Assembly: GCA_018662715.1 (NCBI GenBank)
Contig: JABJFP010000058.1
Coordinates: forward strand, 1-12,615
DNA: 12,615 nt
Source: Methanobacteriota archaeon
GTDB lineage: Archaea; Thermoplasmatota; Poseidoniia; Poseidoniales; Poseidoniaceae
Direction of reading: 5' to 3'
Program-made: the position numbers and the translations under genes
The notes under the pieces: generated by a model
The model's input: the letters and a program-made list of their open reading frames with translations, nothing else
Database searches by the model: none
What the model was told of the DNA's origin: nothing
Part shown: piece by piece, positions 1 to 8,016 of the stretch
Numbering within the stretch: position 1 is the stretch's first letter
Layout: the number at the start of each line of letters is the position of its first letter

Positions 1-1
1 C

Positions 2-1498
2 TTCTATGTGTCCCGGAGTTACGAAGACCTCACCATTGCTTTGATGAACCTTGAGAAGGAAGGTCGAATATCCAAGGTCGTTGCTTTGGTGCCCGAACCA
101 GAAGCCTTCTTTTGCGCACCCGATGAAGTGGAATTACTTCTTCGCCCAAGAAGAGAAGACCGAACCGTTCGCATTCTCACCCAATCTGACCCGTACGTCT
201 CTCGATTTATTTGGGAAGTGCGAAGCGTTCTGGACCGTGGATGGTACCTTCCAATCTTCAAGGGAGTTGACCCCATCGGTAAGGTTCTCATGTTCAAGGT
301 AAACGATTATCTCGAAATAAAAGACCTCCATGTCCCAACAGCGTACTTGGATGAATTCTGCCGTGCATTCGAAATCCTCCTCGACAACCACGCCGCCCAA
401 CTCGTGGATGTAGCTGTATTGTCAAACTTCAACAGCGAGCCCATCACCGCTCTTGACGAAACAACTCGAAGCGCTTTGGAATCAATCGGCTTCAAGGCAA
501 CTGGGGAACGAATGATTCGGGGTGCTATCGTTGATCCGCAACCACGAGAAATTGCAGAGCGGGCATTGTTCCATAAACACCACCTTCATCAAGCGACCCG
601 TCATGAAAACGAAATTCTTGCACTAAAGAAAGTCACAGAGATTCGTGATGACTTTGCACTTCGTGGGCGTTGTGAATTGTACCGTGTGAATCTCAAAAGC
701 ATGGCAAGTGCCCACCGACTTCATCAAGGAATCAATCTCCGAGGCCATCAAGTGTGGGCATCATACGAACATTTCCAAGACATCCTCGCAATTCGTAATG
801 AGCCTGCAGATGATGAGTTATGGGATATTGTAGAATTCTTCAGTACCAATTCAGACCCGAACCTGTTCAAAGAACGTCACGCACTCAGTCAGGCTGAATT
901 TAGAAAGTTAGTCCAACCTCTCATTCGCAGCGGTCATATTGTCCAAGATTTCCGTGGTGGTTTTAGAACAGTACAACTCGAACCGAATGTCGACCGCGTA
1001 GAGCTCCGCCGAGAACATATTAGAAAACTTGTAGAACAATACCCAGTCATTACCTTGAGGCAACTTACTCAACTTGCGGGTACATCATTCAAGCCCGAGG
1101 AACTCAAGGCTGTGTTGAACGTCTTTGAGGAAGATGAAACACTCATCAAAGGGTTCCTGATAGAAGATTTCCACCAAGTGTGTTGGGGTAGAAAGGAATT
1201 GTTAGAGGAGGCTCGCTCAATTCCCTCAATACGTGACTTTGTCCTCCCGCCCTCCGACCCTATAGCACCGTACTTTGCAGATATTATGAAGGAACGATTT
1301 GGTTTTGGATCTGCATATTTGGTGTTCAGAAATGCAGAGCCAGTGGCCGCTTTCAAAGCGAATACTCGCAACAAAATTATTGATGTCAAGGATTACGAAG
1401 GTTCAGAAAAAGCATGGCGTATCGTCAAAGAATTTGCTTGGGAGCATCAAATGCCATTGCAAACCGACCTCAGAATTGGTGGCAAAAGGTTGCAATGA
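2..1498 (+). CDS. Lhr-C-terminus-like winged-helix protein (5' partial)
   Basis: The frame is open to the window edge, so the GTG at 8 need not be the start and the gene is probably cut. Numbered from that GTG, 496 residues are visible. Residues 3-45 look like the last winged helix of Lhr-family helicases (YEDL, ALMNLEKEGRI, then a Phe/Cys-Ala-Pro strand). Residues 57-175 resemble the Lhr tail beta domain, from DPY at 61 through EPITALDE to the GF at 161-162. A second block follows: an HTH-like stretch at 292-325, another winged helix at 346-402, and a second DP-headed domain (DPIAPYF at 417) to the C-terminus. This also resembles the HTH_42/YcaQ family, whose members bind DNA. No helicase motifs are visible; they would lie upstream if this is a full Lhr. 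A nucleic-acid-binding role is inference. Alternatively it is a stand-alone winged-helix protein. Confidence 0.6.
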   Translation, partial: FYVSRSYEDLTIALMNLEKEGRISKVVALVPEPEAFFCAPDEVELLLRPRREDRTVRILTQSDPYVSRFIWEVRSVLDRGWYLPIFKGVDPIGKVLMFKVNDYLEIKDLHVPTAYLDEFCRAFEILLDNHAAQLVDVAVLSNFNSEPITALDETTRSALESIGFKATGERMIRGAIVDPQPREIAERALFHKHHLHQATRHENEILALKKVTEIRDDFALRGRCELYRVNLKSMASAHRLHQGINLRGHQVWASYEHFQDILAIRNEPADDELWDIVEFFSTNSDPNLFKERHALSQAEFRKLVQPLIRSGHIVQDFRGGFRTVQLEPNVDRVELRREHIRKLVEQYPVITLRQLTQLAGTSFKPEELKAVLNVFEEDETLIKGFLIEDFHQVCWGRKELLEEARSIPSIRDFVLPPSDPIAPYFADIMKERFGFGSAYLVFRNAEPVAAFKANTRNKIIDVKDYEGSEKAWRIVKEFAWEHQMPLQTDLRIGGKRLQ

Positions 1499-1605
1499 TG
1501 TGAGCCCTTGAAACGCAGAATTCATGATCCATCCAGCGATGTGTTACGTTTTTGTCAAAACATCATACCAATTTTTTGATAAGGGAAGAATGTATCACAC
1601 AATAC
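1499..1605 (+). promoter_or_regulatory. Intergenic promoter region of the surface protein gene
   Basis: This 107-bp gap separates the winged-helix gene from the surface protein gene. A T-rich TATA-like run ATTTTTTGATAA at 1571-1582 is centred about 29 bp upstream of the ATG at 1606, where a TATA box would sit for a leaderless archaeal transcript. Upstream of it lies the odd palindrome TTTTGTCAAAA (1550-1560), a possible operator; its one-base centre makes it unlikely to be an RNA hairpin. The T-runs could also help end transcription of the upstream gene. Position and composition are seen; function is inferred. Confidence 0.4.
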
Positions 1606-4600
1606 ATGAAGAAGTCTCTTGCACTTGTCATTTTGTTCCTTGCCAGTCTGGCAACTCCCATGGTAGGAACATCACAATCGGAAACACCAGCATCCATGGA
1701 AGTGTTGCATACAGTGGTTAATCCTGCGAACAACAACACATACCACCTTCTCTCCGCTGCATCTTGGGAGGATTCTGCTTCCTACGCTCAGTCATTGGGG
1801 GGCTTCTTGACGACTGTTGATGATGAAGCAGAAAACACGTGGCTGTTTGACACTTTTGCTTCATGGGACAATCAATCTCGACACTTGTGGACGGGCCTTT
1901 CTGATTCCAACGACGAAGGAAATTACCGCTGGCACGATGGAACACCGTTCCTCTACCGAGATTGGGGTGATTCACAACCTTCTGCTGGCGGGGACGAAGA
2001 TTACGTTCACATTGCAAGCACAAACATGGGAAACATCATGCCAGGAACATGGAATGACTTAGAAAACGATCCACAATATTTCCCAGTGTATGGCGTTGTT
2101 GAAATCGGTCCCGGGGCAGATTTCTCGTTGAGATTCAATGGAGATGGAGACCATGTTGTTGTGAACCATGATGAAGGAATGGATTTTTCAAACTCAACAA
2201 GCCTCTCTCTTGAAGCATGGATTTATCCCTTCAATGATGATGGATTACAATTCATCATGATGAAAGGCGATTACGGTTGGGGGCTTTACCTAAATGGAGA
2301 TACACTTGCCTATTCATCGCAATACAGCCTATCTCAGCACCCTGTTTCAAATCAAACCATTGAGGTTAACCAATGGAACCATGTCCGAGTTGATATTCAA
2401 GCGGATGTCGGTGGCGAATTTTTCATCAACGATGAATCGGCAGGACTTATTGAACCAGAGAATGCCTTAATTCCACTCGGGGATTTTGGCTCTAATGATT
2501 GTTTTACATCCGGTGAAGACTGTGATGAATTTTACATCGGTCGGATGGGAGCAGGTTGCGATTGTAATTACTTTGAAGGAATGGTTGACAACATTTCAAT
2601 TTCAGCAAATGGAAATGATTCGAACGATTCAATTCTTATCTCTGAATGGGCCTTCCCTGAAGGTGAAGGCAGTCAAACAACAGATGGTATGACGTCGGAC
2701 CGACAAGGCAGTATTGTTGGAGCAGATTGGGTCATGCCGGATGGAAGCATCGTCGCTCAGGCAGTTGAACTCTTCATTGGAGAAGAGTATGAAATTGACG
2801 AGGCGAGTGCTGGTGATACTCTTCTTTTCTTCACAGAGGTTGAGGAATACACTCGTTCTCTATCGTGGTTTTCTTCTTCCTTCAAATTTGATTACTTTGA
2901 AGACCCAGTGAACTATGAGGTTTACATCGGCTATGGAGCAATTCCAGATGCTTGGAACAACGACGGTTCCTTCACGGCTGATTTTGGCTGGGGGTACGAA
3001 GAATGGTCATGGCCAACCGAAGGCGTCGTATGGTTTGTACTCATTCCGGATGATGACCTTGAGGACTTACAGATTACACTTGATGCAGATATTGCAGACC
3101 CTCCGCCAACTTTGGATGAAATGACGGAGCTCAAGCAAAGCATTGCAGTGACGAACCAAGAAATCGACTCACCAGGAAATTTCGATGAGTTTGGAATGAA
3201 TTACTACTACATCAATGTCACAGAGCCACTTGCAGATTTGCGCGTGCGTACCTACGGCGGTCGTGGAGATGTTGATTTGGGAATGTCGTACTACAGTCCT
3301 CCTCAACCAGATTATTTCTGGATATGGGAGGATGACTTTTTCGAGCCAGGCGATGATGAAAAACCCGGTTCCACATCGGTTGAACTAAGGGAGACATGGT
3401 CAACAGAACCAGGAAACGATGAAGAAGTCCATCTTTTTGATGTTGAACCTGGACTGTATTACATTACTGCTTATACAACTCGTATGGCGAGAGGGTACAC
3501 CATTGTTGCAGACTTTGTATACCCTCCCGAAAATGTAGACCCTGATGATGCTATCACCTTGACACCTGGAATTGAGTACGGTTTGCTAAGTGGATACGAT
3601 GGACTCTCTCAGTATTTCAAGGTCGACGTTCCTCAGGGGACAGAACGACTCATCGTGGATTTGTCTGACGGTGACGGTGAAGCTGGACTCTTTATGCGTC
3701 TTGATCAAGCCCCGACCTCTTCAACCTATGATTACCATTCAACAAGCGATGGTGCCGGTGACCGAATTGCATTTAATGACCCGACTCCAGGTACTTGGTA
3801 CATTCTTCTTAATTCCGAATCTGCGTTTACCGGTGTAAACATTCTCGCGGATTTCGCTGACCGGTATGTTTGGGATTATGACGGAACGCCGATTCAAATT
3901 TTTAATGACGAACAATTGGAAGGAATCAGCATCCCAAAGGGGCAATCGATTGATTTGTATGCGATTATTGAAGAGCCAGGGGGCGTATTTGTTGTTGAAA
4001 CCTATGGTGGCAGCGGAGATGTTCAAATTGTGGTCAATGGGGTTCAATATGAGATAATTTTCGGTGGAGGAGGTGGTCGCCCAGGTGACGACTTTGGACT
4101 TGAAACTGAGACCGAAGAAGTCACTCTTAGAAGCGGCAAGTCCGGTACGAATCACATGGTTACTTTGTACTTCCCAATGAACGGCAGAATGGATGTTGAG
4201 CTCATTGGAATTAGTGACGCAGAAGAAGTATCAATTGTTGCCTTCTGGGACGAATCGGATTTCCCGGTTGACCCTGTAGACCCTGTTGATCCTTCGAAAC
4301 CTGTAGATGTCACTTCATGTGTAGATCGTGCCAAAGAAGACTTTGCCTCATCGGACGAAGACGGATCAGGGGTACTTGAACCGGATGAGATTGGGATGGG
4401 AGACGGTGATATGATTACCTCGGCAGGTCCCAGAATTTTGATGATTTATGATGCAAATGGAGATGAAGAAATTGAATACCGTGAATATCTTCAGGTAACG
4501 TGTTCTTGCGATAATGAAATGATGGTCCTTTACGACGAGATGTCTCAATTAGGTGGGAAGGTATCCATAGAAAATCTTGAAAATCAAAAGACTCAAAACG

Positions 4601-5226
4601 ATTATAATTTCACATCTGTAGATGCAAATAAAGATGGATTCATCGACCCTGATGAACTTGAAATCCTCATGGTATTGTGTGAAACGACATTCACAGCCTT
4701 TGACAAAGATGGAGATGGTGTCCCCGATGAAGATGATGCTTTCCCTGAGGACCCTGACGAATCGGTTGATACGGACGGTGACGGAGTGGGTGATAATGCA
4801 GACTTAGCCCCTAGCGTGGCCAACGATGTGATTTATTCTTCAGCCGCATTGGTCTTCGTTATTCTCGCAGGTTTGCTCTTCGCCTTCATGAGGAATAATC
4901 GTGACCAAACAAGCACCAAGGATTGGGGAGATGAACAACGGATGGACGCCGCTATTTTTGACATGAACCAGGGAGTGAATCCTTCCTTCGTAGATTCAGT
5001 AAGCGAACAGCATGATTCGGTACCACCAATGACACTTCCCGGAAGTCCGGATTCTCCCGAGGTCCCATCTGCACTTGACCTTCCAATGGATTCCTTCGTT
5101 GATGCACCGGATGCTACCCTCATGGGTATGGTACTCGACGGGCAAGAAACGATTGAGTATCCTTCTGGTAGTGGTGTTCTATGGATTCGTGATGAACCCG
5201 AGCACGCATGGCAACAAAAGTCGTGA
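1606..5226 (+). CDS. Large surface protein: CLECT, LamG-like, PPC-like, EF-hand/TSP3, TM
   Basis: A 1206-residue exported protein. The ATG at 1606 is chosen over the upstream TTG at 1552 because it begins a signal peptide directly (MKKSLALVILFLASLA). Domains: C-type lectin-like, about 44-167 (WTGLSD, W-x-DG, GTWND, final VYGVVEI); LamG/concanavalin-like, about 173-350, with a Cys-rich patch at 299-320; an Asp/Trp-rich stretch, 385-500; three PPC-like beta domains, about 510-637, 645-750 and 770-880, two sharing TYGGxGDV; a Val-Asp-Pro linker, 887-897; EF-hand loops near 917, 949 and 1006; and TSP3-like Asp repeats, 1033-1066. A membrane helix at about 1077-1095 leaves a tail of about 110 residues that is acidic and proline-rich and ends in a GSGVLWIRDEPEHAW motif. 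The families suggest calcium-stabilised glycan or particle binding. No peptidase or glycosidase motif was seen, so it is probably an adhesin or receptor-like protein. Confidence 0.9.
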   Translation: MKKSLALVILFLASLATPMVGTSQSETPASMEVLHTVVNPANNNTYHLLSAASWEDSASYAQSLGGFLTTVDDEAENTWLFDTFASWDNQSRHLWTGLSDSNDEGNYRWHDGTPFLYRDWGDSQPSAGGDEDYVHIASTNMGNIMPGTWNDLENDPQYFPVYGVVEIGPGADFSLRFNGDGDHVVVNHDEGMDFSNSTSLSLEAWIYPFNDDGLQFIMMKGDYGWGLYLNGDTLAYSSQYSLSQHPVSNQTIEVNQWNHVRVDIQADVGGEFFINDESAGLIEPENALIPLGDFGSNDCFTSGEDCDEFYIGRMGAGCDCNYFEGMVDNISISANGNDSNDSILISEWAFPEGEGSQTTDGMTSDRQGSIVGADWVMPDGSIVAQAVELFIGEEYEIDEASAGDTLLFFTEVEEYTRSLSWFSSSFKFDYFEDPVNYEVYIGYGAIPDAWNNDGSFTADFGWGYEEWSWPTEGVVWFVLIPDDDLEDLQITLDADIADPPPTLDEMTELKQSIAVTNQEIDSPGNFDEFGMNYYYINVTEPLADLRVRTYGGRGDVDLGMSYYSPPQPDYFWIWEDDFFEPGDDEKPGSTSVELRETWSTEPGNDEEVHLFDVEPGLYYITAYTTRMARGYTIVADFVYPPENVDPDDAITLTPGIEYGLLSGYDGLSQYFKVDVPQGTERLIVDLSDGDGEAGLFMRLDQAPTSSTYDYHSTSDGAGDRIAFNDPTPGTWYILLNSESAFTGVNILADFADRYVWDYDGTPIQIFNDEQLEGISIPKGQSIDLYAIIEEPGGVFVVETYGGSGDVQIVVNGVQYEIIFGGGGGRPGDDFGLETETEEVTLRSGKSGTNHMVTLYFPMNGRMDVELIGISDAEEVSIVAFWDESDFPVDPVDPVDPSKPVDVTSCVDRAKEDFASSDEDGSGVLEPDEIGMGDGDMITSAGPRILMIYDANGDEEIEYREYLQVTCSCDNEMMVLYDEMSQLGGKVSIENLENQKTQNDYNFTSVDANKDGFIDPDELEILMVLCETTFTAFDKDGDGVPDEDDAFPEDPDESVDTDGDGVGDNADLAPSVANDVIYSSAALVFVILAGLLFAFMRNNRDQTSTKDWGDEQRMDAAIFDMNQGVNPSFVDSVSEQHDSVPPMTLPGSPDSPEVPSALDLPMDSFVDAPDATLMGMVLDGQETIEYPSGSGVLWIRDEPEHAWQQKS

Positions 5227-5239
5227 AATACCATTCACG
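5222..5239. terminator. Hairpin between convergent genes spanning both stop codons
   Basis: CGTGAA (5222-5227) and TTCACG (5234-5239) form a perfect 6-bp inverted repeat around a 6-base loop. The TGA of the surface protein (5224-5226) is in one arm and the reverse TGA of the flavin reductase (5235-5237) is in the other. No T-run follows on either strand. It may separate convergent transcription or protect mRNA 3' ends, but it could be coincidental. Confidence 0.35.
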
Positions 5240-6329
5240 GAAGAACAAATCCATCCCATCTCGACATGTAGGTCACGAAGGTATCGCTTAGTCCCGCCTT
5301 TTTCAGGTGTTCAACAGAAAATGGAGGCTTCGTTGGAGATGAATGTTCTCCCTCCAATTGGCGTGGCCAGTCATAATGGGCGATTCCTGCTCTTCCCACT
5401 CCGACCAAATCTGCTCCTTCGTCAAAAGCAAACTTAACATCTTCTTGATCCCAAATTTTACCGGTGGTGATGATTGGTATCCGGCCGTTCAAATGTTGGC
5501 TGAACCATCTTGTAAGTGACATTTCTTGTCCGTTTTGGTCGGTTTTCGTTTGGTACACATCCCAACATGAAACGTGAATAAAATCCAGACCCCACTCGAC
5601 ACACCATTGAGCAATCTGAAGGGTTTCATGCAGTTCAATACCTAAATCCCGTATGGTGGGAGAAAGTCGCACGCCAACGACAAAATTTTCAGAGGTTCGA
5701 GCACGAACATTTTGGATGATGTGTTTCAACAACATTGAGCGGCCAAGAAGGTCTCCACCCCACTGGTCGTTTCTTCGGTTTGTTTTCATTCCCAGAAATT
5801 GAGAGATGAGATAACTATGCGCACCATGCAATTCTATACCACTAAATCCAGCTTCTTCACAACGGACAGCAGCATCACCAAATGAAATGATAATGGATTC
5901 AATTTCGGTATGGGTGAGTTCCCTAGACGTCACCCCTTTCATGCTTGAATCGGTATTTTCAGAGGCTGAAACAGGTTGAACTCCTGTAAGTTCAATCGGT
6001 GCTCTCATCCCCCCATGAAACAATTGTGCTAAGCTCACTGCACCATGCACTGACAATTCTGATGCGAGGCGAGTGAGGCCGGGCAACTGATGATCAGACC
6101 ATACTCCAAGTTCACCTTCCCATCCACGGCCGTGTTCGGTGACATTGGCCGCCGCCGTGGTTACGATTCCAAAACCACCTTTGCTGCGAAGGGTGAGCCA
6201 GTGATGTTCCTCGTCCGATAGAACACCATCATCATGGCTCTGTTTATTTGTTAGAGCAGCAAGAACGGTCCTGTTTCGAACGGTCAACCCTGTTCTGGGA
6301 AATGTAAATTCAGACAATACATCGTTCAT
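5235..6329 (-). CDS. Old-yellow-enzyme-family NADH:flavin oxidoreductase
   Basis: A 364-residue single TIM-barrel FMN enzyme of the OYE/YqjM type, expected to reduce activated C=C bonds (enones, enoates) with NAD(P)H in the cytoplasm. Visible residues: the N-terminal ALT strand with Thr27 at the flavin-tuning position; Gln102 in the QLFHGG motif; the His168-x-x-His171-x-Tyr173 substrate-binding and proton-donor set in HGAHSYL; NRRNDQWGG (184-192); Arg221; and the FMN-phosphate region TTGK and GVGR (288-313). The C-terminal 4Fe-4S and pyridine-nucleotide domains of dienoyl-CoA reductases are absent. The ATG at 6329 is preferred over the TTG at 6347 because GGTGAT lies three bases upstream and family N-termini begin near here. 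It follows the archaeosortase-like gene by 14 bp, so the two are probably co-transcribed. The physiological substrate is unknown. Confidence 0.9.
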   Translation of the reverse strand: MNDVLSEFTFPRTGLTVRNRTVLAALTNKQSHDDGVLSDEEHHWLTLRSKGGFGIVTTAAANVTEHGRGWEGELGVWSDHQLPGLTRLASELSVHGAVSLAQLFHGGMRAPIELTGVQPVSASENTDSSMKGVTSRELTHTEIESIIISFGDAAVRCEEAGFSGIELHGAHSYLISQFLGMKTNRRNDQWGGDLLGRSMLLKHIIQNVRARTSENFVVGVRLSPTIRDLGIELHETLQIAQWCVEWGLDFIHVSCWDVYQTKTDQNGQEMSLTRWFSQHLNGRIPIITTGKIWDQEDVKFAFDEGADLVGVGRAGIAHYDWPRQLEGEHSSPTKPPFSVEHLKKAGLSDTFVTYMSRWDGFVLP

Positions 6330-6332
6330 TGC

Positions 6333-6338
6333 ATCACC
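6333..6338 (-). promoter_or_regulatory. Shine-Dalgarno motif of the flavin reductase gene
   Basis: The reverse strand reads GGTGAT three bases before the ATG at 6329, complementary to the ATCACC at the archaeal 16S rRNA 3' end. It sits inside the short gap after the archaeosortase-like gene and decides the start against the TTG at 6347. Confidence 0.6.
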
Positions 6339-6343
6339 GTAAA

Positions 6344-7258
6344 TCAACTGTCCTGTTTGGTTCGAGGTTTTGAACGGTTAAAGGGTTCAGTAAGGGCGAG
6401 AATATTTCTGTGCATGCTTGGGAGGATTTCGAACATGATGAGGGCCATGAGGAACATAGCGAATAAACTCACAATTCGGGCAATATAGGTGTGGCCGAAC
6501 TCAAATACTGAGATGCCCCAAAGGTCCCATTGAGTGTATGTCATGTGCATCCAAATGAGCCCAGCGTTTCGAAATACATTGAGCAGGTGAATGAGGGGGA
6601 CAATGAGGAGCAGGGCACGAACACGTTGCTTCCAATGGAGGTTGAGTACCGATATTGCTCCGATAAAGAGAACCATTGACTGCAATGCAGTACATGCGAG
6701 GACGAAGTTGATTCCGATTAACCCTCCATCTGCAAGCATCAATTCAGATTGGAATGCGTATTCTCCGGTGAAATCTGTTGAAAACCAACGGTTGCCATCC
6801 CATTCTTCCCAAGATACTCGTCCACTCGGTGCATTGACCCAAGTAGTTCCAACCTCAATCTCCTGACCACCAGCGAATCCGAGAAACCATGCAGATTGAG
6901 TCGCCACAAACAGAATCGCAAGAACGCTGAGATAGGGAACATAGGCAATGAGAAGATACGGCCCTCCAGCAAAGGCAACGGTTCCTCTCGCCCAATCCAA
7001 GGCTTCTCGTTGTGGCTTGGTGCAGTTCTGCTCCCAAAGTGCAATTCCAATGCATAGAGGGAGAGTGAGGGCACACATCACGGTTAAGACCATGTCATTG
7101 TGGTCAAAATATGTCCAAGATTGATTGAAAAAGAACAGTCCAACTGCAATCCAGCCAAATTGTGCAAGTCGAACACTCGGTTTCATTCGAAAGACCCACG
7201 AGATGGCCAGGGCAAGCATCCCTGTGGCCCCCATCAATGTCGCAGTGGAAGGTTCCAT
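6344..7258 (-). CDS. artA: Archaeosortase A-like membrane transpeptidase
   Basis: A polytopic membrane protein of about 304 residues (306 if the GTG at 7264 is used; numbering below uses that start). It resembles archaeosortase/exosortase enzymes, which process C-terminal sorting tags such as PGF-CTERM and may attach the protein to lipid. The putative catalytic triad is in order in the C-terminal half: Cys191 in LACTALQSM, Arg232 in NVFRNAG, and His258 with Arg263 in FEFGHTYIARI. Hydrophobic segments lie near 8-25, 35-47, 56-77, 97-121, 183-205, 217-237 and 259-281, with a soluble loop at about 133-175. It reads away from the HAD phosphatase gene and just ahead of the flavin reductase gene. 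Haloarchaeal ArtA is known to act together with phosphatidylserine-lipid genes; none are seen here. No sorting-tag protein is encoded in this window. The symbol rests on motifs only. Confidence 0.7.
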   Translation of the reverse strand: MEPSTATLMGATGMLALAISWVFRMKPSVRLAQFGWIAVGLFFFNQSWTYFDHNDMVLTVMCALTLPLCIGIALWEQNCTKPQREALDWARGTVAFAGGPYLLIAYVPYLSVLAILFVATQSAWFLGFAGGQEIEVGTTWVNAPSGRVSWEEWDGNRWFSTDFTGEYAFQSELMLADGGLIGINFVLACTALQSMVLFIGAISVLNLHWKQRVRALLLIVPLIHLLNVFRNAGLIWMHMTYTQWDLWGISVFEFGHTYIARIVSLFAMFLMALIMFEILPSMHRNILALTEPFNRSKPRTKQDS

Positions 7259-7264
7259 CAGCAC

Positions 7265-7338
7265 ATGTTATCCCAAGGGGAGGTTTCCTATGAAGGTCAC
7301 CAAGAATTGGTAAAGGCAATGAGGCTCCGTGATGTGGA
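7265..7338. promoter_or_regulatory. Divergent promoter region with a 13-bp inverted repeat
   Basis: This short gap must hold promoters for the archaeosortase-like gene (-) and the HAD phosphatase gene (+). ACCAA-GAA-TTGGT at 7299-7311 is a perfect inverted repeat with 5-bp arms, about 28-40 bp from either start, where a repressor could affect both promoters. TATA matches are weak: GGTAAAGG at 7309-7316 for the plus side, and TTCATAGG (reverse strand, about 7286-7293) for the minus side. Confidence 0.35.
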
Positions 7339-8007
7339 ATGGTCATGTCCGGTATGATTGCTCATTGGGGTTTTCATTCATCCGCCGATGCTGATGCTGC
7401 TCGTCCGATCGCATTTCTTGACCGTGACGGTGTGCTTAACGTAGGGCGCCAAGGTTACGTCAATCGCCCTTCTGAGGTTGAATTGCTGCCAGGTGTTGCA
7501 GACGTCATTGCTCAATTGAAAGAGTTAGATTTTTTGATTTGTGTTGTTACGAACCAATCTGCGATAAGCCGTGGCCTGTGGGACACAGGGCAACTTGAGG
7601 TGATTCATCAGGAACTACAACAACAACTTCTCTCAAGAAATGAACATGCTGGTATTGATTTGTTCCTCACTTGCCCCCACCGGTATGAGGATGCCTGTGG
7701 ATGCAGAAAACCATCACCTGAAATGTTGTATTTGGGTCATCAACTTCTCAGAATGAGCGGTCAAAAAGAACAGATGTATTTCTCTTCGAAGACTCACCCA
7801 ATATCAAACCGAACCGTCAATTGGTGGGGCGAAAAACCAGAGCCGTTTCATCCGCTGGACCTCATGGTTGGCGACCGTCGCTCAGATATGGGTGCTGGTT
7901 GGGCATACGGTGCTCGATTGTTCAGAGTGAGTGCACATGAAGGCATTCAGGCCGCGAGTTCTCGATTGTTGAACGAGAATGATATTGGGGATGCATTCCA
8001 ACCCTGA
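7339..8007 (+). CDS. HAD phosphatase, GmhB/HisB-N type
   Basis: A cytosolic HAD-superfamily phosphatase of up to 222 residues. DRDG places the nucleophile Asp28 and the acid/base Asp30, Thr71 lies in VVTNQS, Lys124 in CRKP, and GDRRSD (178-183) supplies the Mg-binding aspartates. A Cys112-x-His114 plus Cys120-x-Cys122 set matches the structural zinc loop of heptose bisphosphate phosphatase GmhB, though the loop here is shorter than in the bacterial enzyme. An extra stretch of roughly 25-30 residues (about 143-172, with a WW pair) precedes the last motif. Family activities are 7-phosphate removal from heptose 1,7-bisphosphate or histidinol-phosphate hydrolysis; no sugar or histidine genes are nearby, so the substrate is open. 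In-frame ATGs at 7339, 7345 and 7354 are all possible; the core starts at about residue 23. The stop overlaps the Shine-Dalgarno motif of tiaS. Confidence 0.85.
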   Translation: MVMSGMIAHWGFHSSADADAARPIAFLDRDGVLNVGRQGYVNRPSEVELLPGVADVIAQLKELDFLICVVTNQSAISRGLWDTGQLEVIHQELQQQLLSRNEHAGIDLFLTCPHRYEDACGCRKPSPEMLYLGHQLLRMSGQKEQMYFSSKTHPISNRTVNWWGEKPEPFHPLDLMVGDRRSDMGAGWAYGARLFRVSAHEGIQAASSRLLNENDIGDAFQP

Positions 8008-8011
8008 GGTG
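8006..8011 (+). promoter_or_regulatory. Shine-Dalgarno motif of tiaS inside the upstream stop codon
   Basis: GAGGTG begins within the TGA (8005-8007) of the HAD phosphatase gene and lies five bases before the ATG at 8017. It fixes the tiaS start and implies termination-reinitiation coupling between the two genes. Confidence 0.7.
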
Positions 8012-8016
8012 TATCT

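Noticed and set aside
1524..1721. Plus-strand open frame of 65 codons overlapping the start of the surface protein, including an ATG at 1590
   Set aside because: It is out of frame with the signal peptide and runs into the lectin domain; the ATG at 1606 explains the region better.
3739..4155. Minus-strand open frame of 138 codons
   Set aside because: It is antisense to PPC-like repeats of the surface protein, with no domain signal and no promoter or Shine-Dalgarno support.
4264..4300. Short tandem repeat (Val-Asp-Pro codons)
   Set aside because: It is only about three units long and is in frame; it is a low-complexity linker between domains rather than a DNA repeat element.
4810..5226. Possible PGF-CTERM-type sorting tag as substrate for the archaeosortase-like protein
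   Set aside because: The membrane helix is followed by about 110 residues and there is no PGF-like motif before it; sorting tags sit at the extreme C-terminus.
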